DNA of 64,000 nucleotides from the NCBI GenBank assembly GCA_965200435.1, contig OZ241337.1, forward strand, positions 868,001-932,000, written 5' to 3'. Positions 62,602-64,000 of the stretch are shown piece after piece. The stretch is from Bin75 sp965200435. Lineage in GTDB: Bacteria > Nitrospirota > Nitrospiria > Nitrospirales > UBA8639. A program made the position numbers and the translations under genes. Under the pieces are notes generated by a model that made no database searches, was not told the origin of the DNA, and saw only the letters and a program-made list of their open reading frames with translations. Each line of letters opens with the position of its first letter. Position 1 is the first letter of the stretch.

Positions 62602-63546
62602 ATGTTATCTTCTTTTTTTTCATCTTGTCCTTTTCACAAAGAAAAGATCGAGACGTGGAAAGATCCGCGGAAGTGGGAAGAGAAATGGGAAATCGAGACG
62701 TGGAAAGATCCGCGGAAGTGGGAAGAGAAATGGGAAAAACAGCGAGAAGACGGTCAGGAGTGGCTATTCAGGGGCATGCAGTGCGCTAAATGGGAATTAC
62801 AAACCTCCTTGGAACGCGCTTGTAGAAAGCGCTACGAAAAAGATCTCAGCGATGCCCCGCACCTCGAATACATTCTTTACCGCGAATTTCGGCGCCGGTA
62901 TCAGAACTACAGGGTTGGAAGTCCCGATCCGGTCGGAATCGAATGGCTTTCCCTTATGCAGCATTACGGTGCCCCGACACGCCTGCTCGATTTTACCTAT
63001 TCCTTTTTCATTGCAGCCTATTTTGCAATGGAAAACCCATGTGAGAACTCATGTTGCCATGCCATATGGGCCGTCAGGAGCGAATGGGTTAAGGAGAAAG
63101 GAGTGAAATTGCTTGAACATCGTGGCAAAGATGTTCGTTATCTCAAAAATGCACAGAACGAACAGGAGTGGGAATTGCAGCAATCCTTTTTTGAGTCGCT
63201 TCTGAATCTTCAGGAGGACGACCGTCAAAAACGTATCAAGCGCAGCGAAAAGAACCCCTCTTGCGTCTTTCCCGTCAACGCGATGAGGCTGAATGAACGA
63301 TCAACAATCCAACAGGGAGTCTTTCTCTGTACAGGTAATGTCACAAGATCCTTTGAAGAGAATCTGGAAAGCCTAAAAGGACTTCACGAACGAGAAAATC
63401 TTGTCAAACTTGTCATCCCTGACCAACTGCGATTGAAGGTGCTCCAAAACCTGCATTCGATGAACATCAACAGGGCCTCCCTCTTTCCAGGACTTGAAGG
63501 TTTTGCCCGATCCTTGGAAATCTATCATCCGTTAGGGAGCCTCTGA
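62602..63546 (+). CDS. FRG-domain protein with 15-residue tandem duplication
   Basis: A 314-residue protein from ATG 62602, after GAGGGG. The FRG domain (about 50-180) includes EWLFRGMQCAKWELQTSLER, YLLYREFRRRY-like ILYREFRRRYQNY, GIEWLSLMQHYGAPTRLLDFTYSFFIAAYFAME. FRG proteins are found in mobile and defence islands; the name comes from F-R-G residues and the biochemical role is unclear. The N terminus has two copies of IETWKDPRKWEEKWE. The C terminus ends HPLGSL at the edge of a partial MITE. Confidence 0.8.
   Translation: MLSSFFSSCPFHKEKIETWKDPRKWEEKWEIETWKDPRKWEEKWEKQREDGQEWLFRGMQCAKWELQTSLERACRKRYEKDLSDAPHLEYILYREFRRRYQNYRVGSPDPVGIEWLSLMQHYGAPTRLLDFTYSFFIAAYFAMENPCENSCCHAIWAVRSEWVKEKGVKLLEHRGKDVRYLKNAQNEQEWELQQSFFESLLNLQEDDRQKRIKRSEKNPSCVFPVNAMRLNERSTIQQGVFLCTGNVTRSFEENLESLKGLHERENLVKLVIPDQLRLKVLQNLHSMNINRASLFPGLEGFARSLEIYHPLGSL
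62647..62736 (+). repeat. two perfect 45-bp tandem repeats in the FRG gene
   Basis: Units 62647-62691 and 62692-62736 are identical, starting ATCGAGACGTGGAAAG. The length is a multiple of three, so the frame is kept. Complete identity implies a recent duplication. Confidence 0.93.
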
Positions 63547-63578
63547 TTTAGTGTGATAGCGGGATGCGGGGCGGGGCC
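63532..63578 (-). mobile_element. partial MITE copy 6
   Basis: TTAGGGAGCCTCTGATTTAG followed by TGTGATAGCGGGATGCGGGG matches the left end of copies 4 and 5. The rest is replaced by GC-rich hairpin DNA (GCCGCCGGC...GCGCCGGC, to 63620). Confidence 0.75.
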
Positions 63579-63662
63579 GCCGGCTTGCTGCGCCGGGGGG
63601 CGCCGGCTGACAGCGGTGGAGGAACGAAGGAGACGGCGCGGTGACAAAGAGGGCAACATTGA

Positions 63663-64000
63663 TTACAGGACTCTCTTGATGGTGTGCCCGGGCGTGAGGG
63701 TTTGGAATTGACCGTTGATGGAAACCTGAATCGGCGCCGCGCGACCCGGGCGTGAGGTGAGTTGCAGCGCGTCCTGGGTCACGGTCACATCCAGGGAATG
63801 CCCGCGATACCTCACCCGGAGATGGAGGGCTTCCACGGCCGCCGGAAGACAGGGCTTAAAACAGAGCGTGCCGTCCCGGGTTTCCCATCCCGTATAGGCG
63901 CGTTGCATCAGATCCACCGTCCCGGACATGGCGCCCACGTGAATGCCTTCCGCGGTGGTGCCGGCTTGCAGGTCCAAAACGTCCACACCCAAGGCGTCCT
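63663..64000 (-). CDS. glycoside hydrolase family 65 phosphorylase, C-terminal part
   Basis: The gene runs off the window; 112 residues are visible. DALGVDVLDLQAGTTAEG and IHVGAMSGTVDLMQRAYTGWE match the end of the catalytic domain of GH65 disaccharide phosphorylases (maltose, trehalose or kojibiose type). LHLRVRYRGHSLDVTVT and PIQVSINGQFQTLTPG belong to the C-terminal beta domain. The specific sugar cannot be told from this end. Confidence 0.8.
   Translation of the reverse strand, partial: DALGVDVLDLQAGTTAEGIHVGAMSGTVDLMQRAYTGWETRDGTLCFKPCLPAAVEALHLRVRYRGHSLDVTVTQDALQLTSRPGRAAPIQVSINGQFQTLTPGHTIKRVL

Overview
The window looks like chromosomal DNA of a Gram-negative bacterium, most likely from the Nitrospirota (Nitrospira-like). 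This is inference from gene order and style: thrS-infC-rpmI-rplT next to an archaeal-type pheS-pheT pair, lar genes beside gpsA, and a long minus-strand arginine/lysine operon. No rRNA or taxon marker is present to prove it. Outer-membrane proteins (TonB receptor, DUF2490 barrel, lipoprotein) support a diderm.

Layout. 1-1.7 kb: convergent restriction-modification pair (SPPY-type methyltransferase cut by the window edge, and an Eco29kI-like GIY-YIG endonuclease). 1.9-5.3 kb: tRNA-Val and the translation block thrS-infC-rpmI-rplT. 5.3-16 kb: minus-strand housekeeping run pheT, pheS, rpe, rsmB, pdxA, larC, larB, gpsA, with one exported protein on the plus strand. 16-29 kb: accessory region with an IS5 remnant, a small putative RiPP locus (alpha/alpha-toroid protein, unknown protein, NHLP-type precursor), a compact type II-C CRISPR-Cas locus (cas9-cas1-cas2, predicted tracrRNA, only one degenerate repeat left), the Gp37/Gp68-TcmP pair between a duplicated zinc-ribbon gene, a thioesterase and a stand-alone CARF protein. 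29-34 kb: sigma-54 response regulator and sensor kinase, apaH, a methyltransferase. 34-38 kb: brnT-brnA, tRNA-Gln with a repeated 3' end 1.1 kb away, and a low-GC three-gene cassette headed by a TIGR04255 protein. 38-50 kb: purM, exported proteins, a TonB receptor broken by one amber codon followed by a PepSY membrane protein, an ankyrin protein, a transposase remnant, a TrmH-type methylase, hemL. 50-51 kb: AAA/DUF4143 ATPase preceded by six exact 23-bp repeats, and a fragment of a restriction helicase. 51.5-62.2 kb: minus-strand operon argD-argF-argG-argH-lipoprotein-radical SAM-lysA-dapA-dapB plus a small acidic protein. 62.6-64 kb: FRG-domain protein and the 3' end of a GH65 phosphorylase.

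How the pieces relate. The core genes form ordinary operons for translation, nickel-pincer cofactor, arginine and lysine. Between them lie many defence-like or selfish modules and many broken genes. A dispersed MITE of about 150 bp (five full copies and one partial) sits at several of the junctions. Four long G/C homopolymers (11-17 bases) mark places where genes look cut and should be checked as possible assembly joins. Start codons were chosen by homology, overlap and Shine-Dalgarno sequences; domain calls come from reading motifs, not from database searches.
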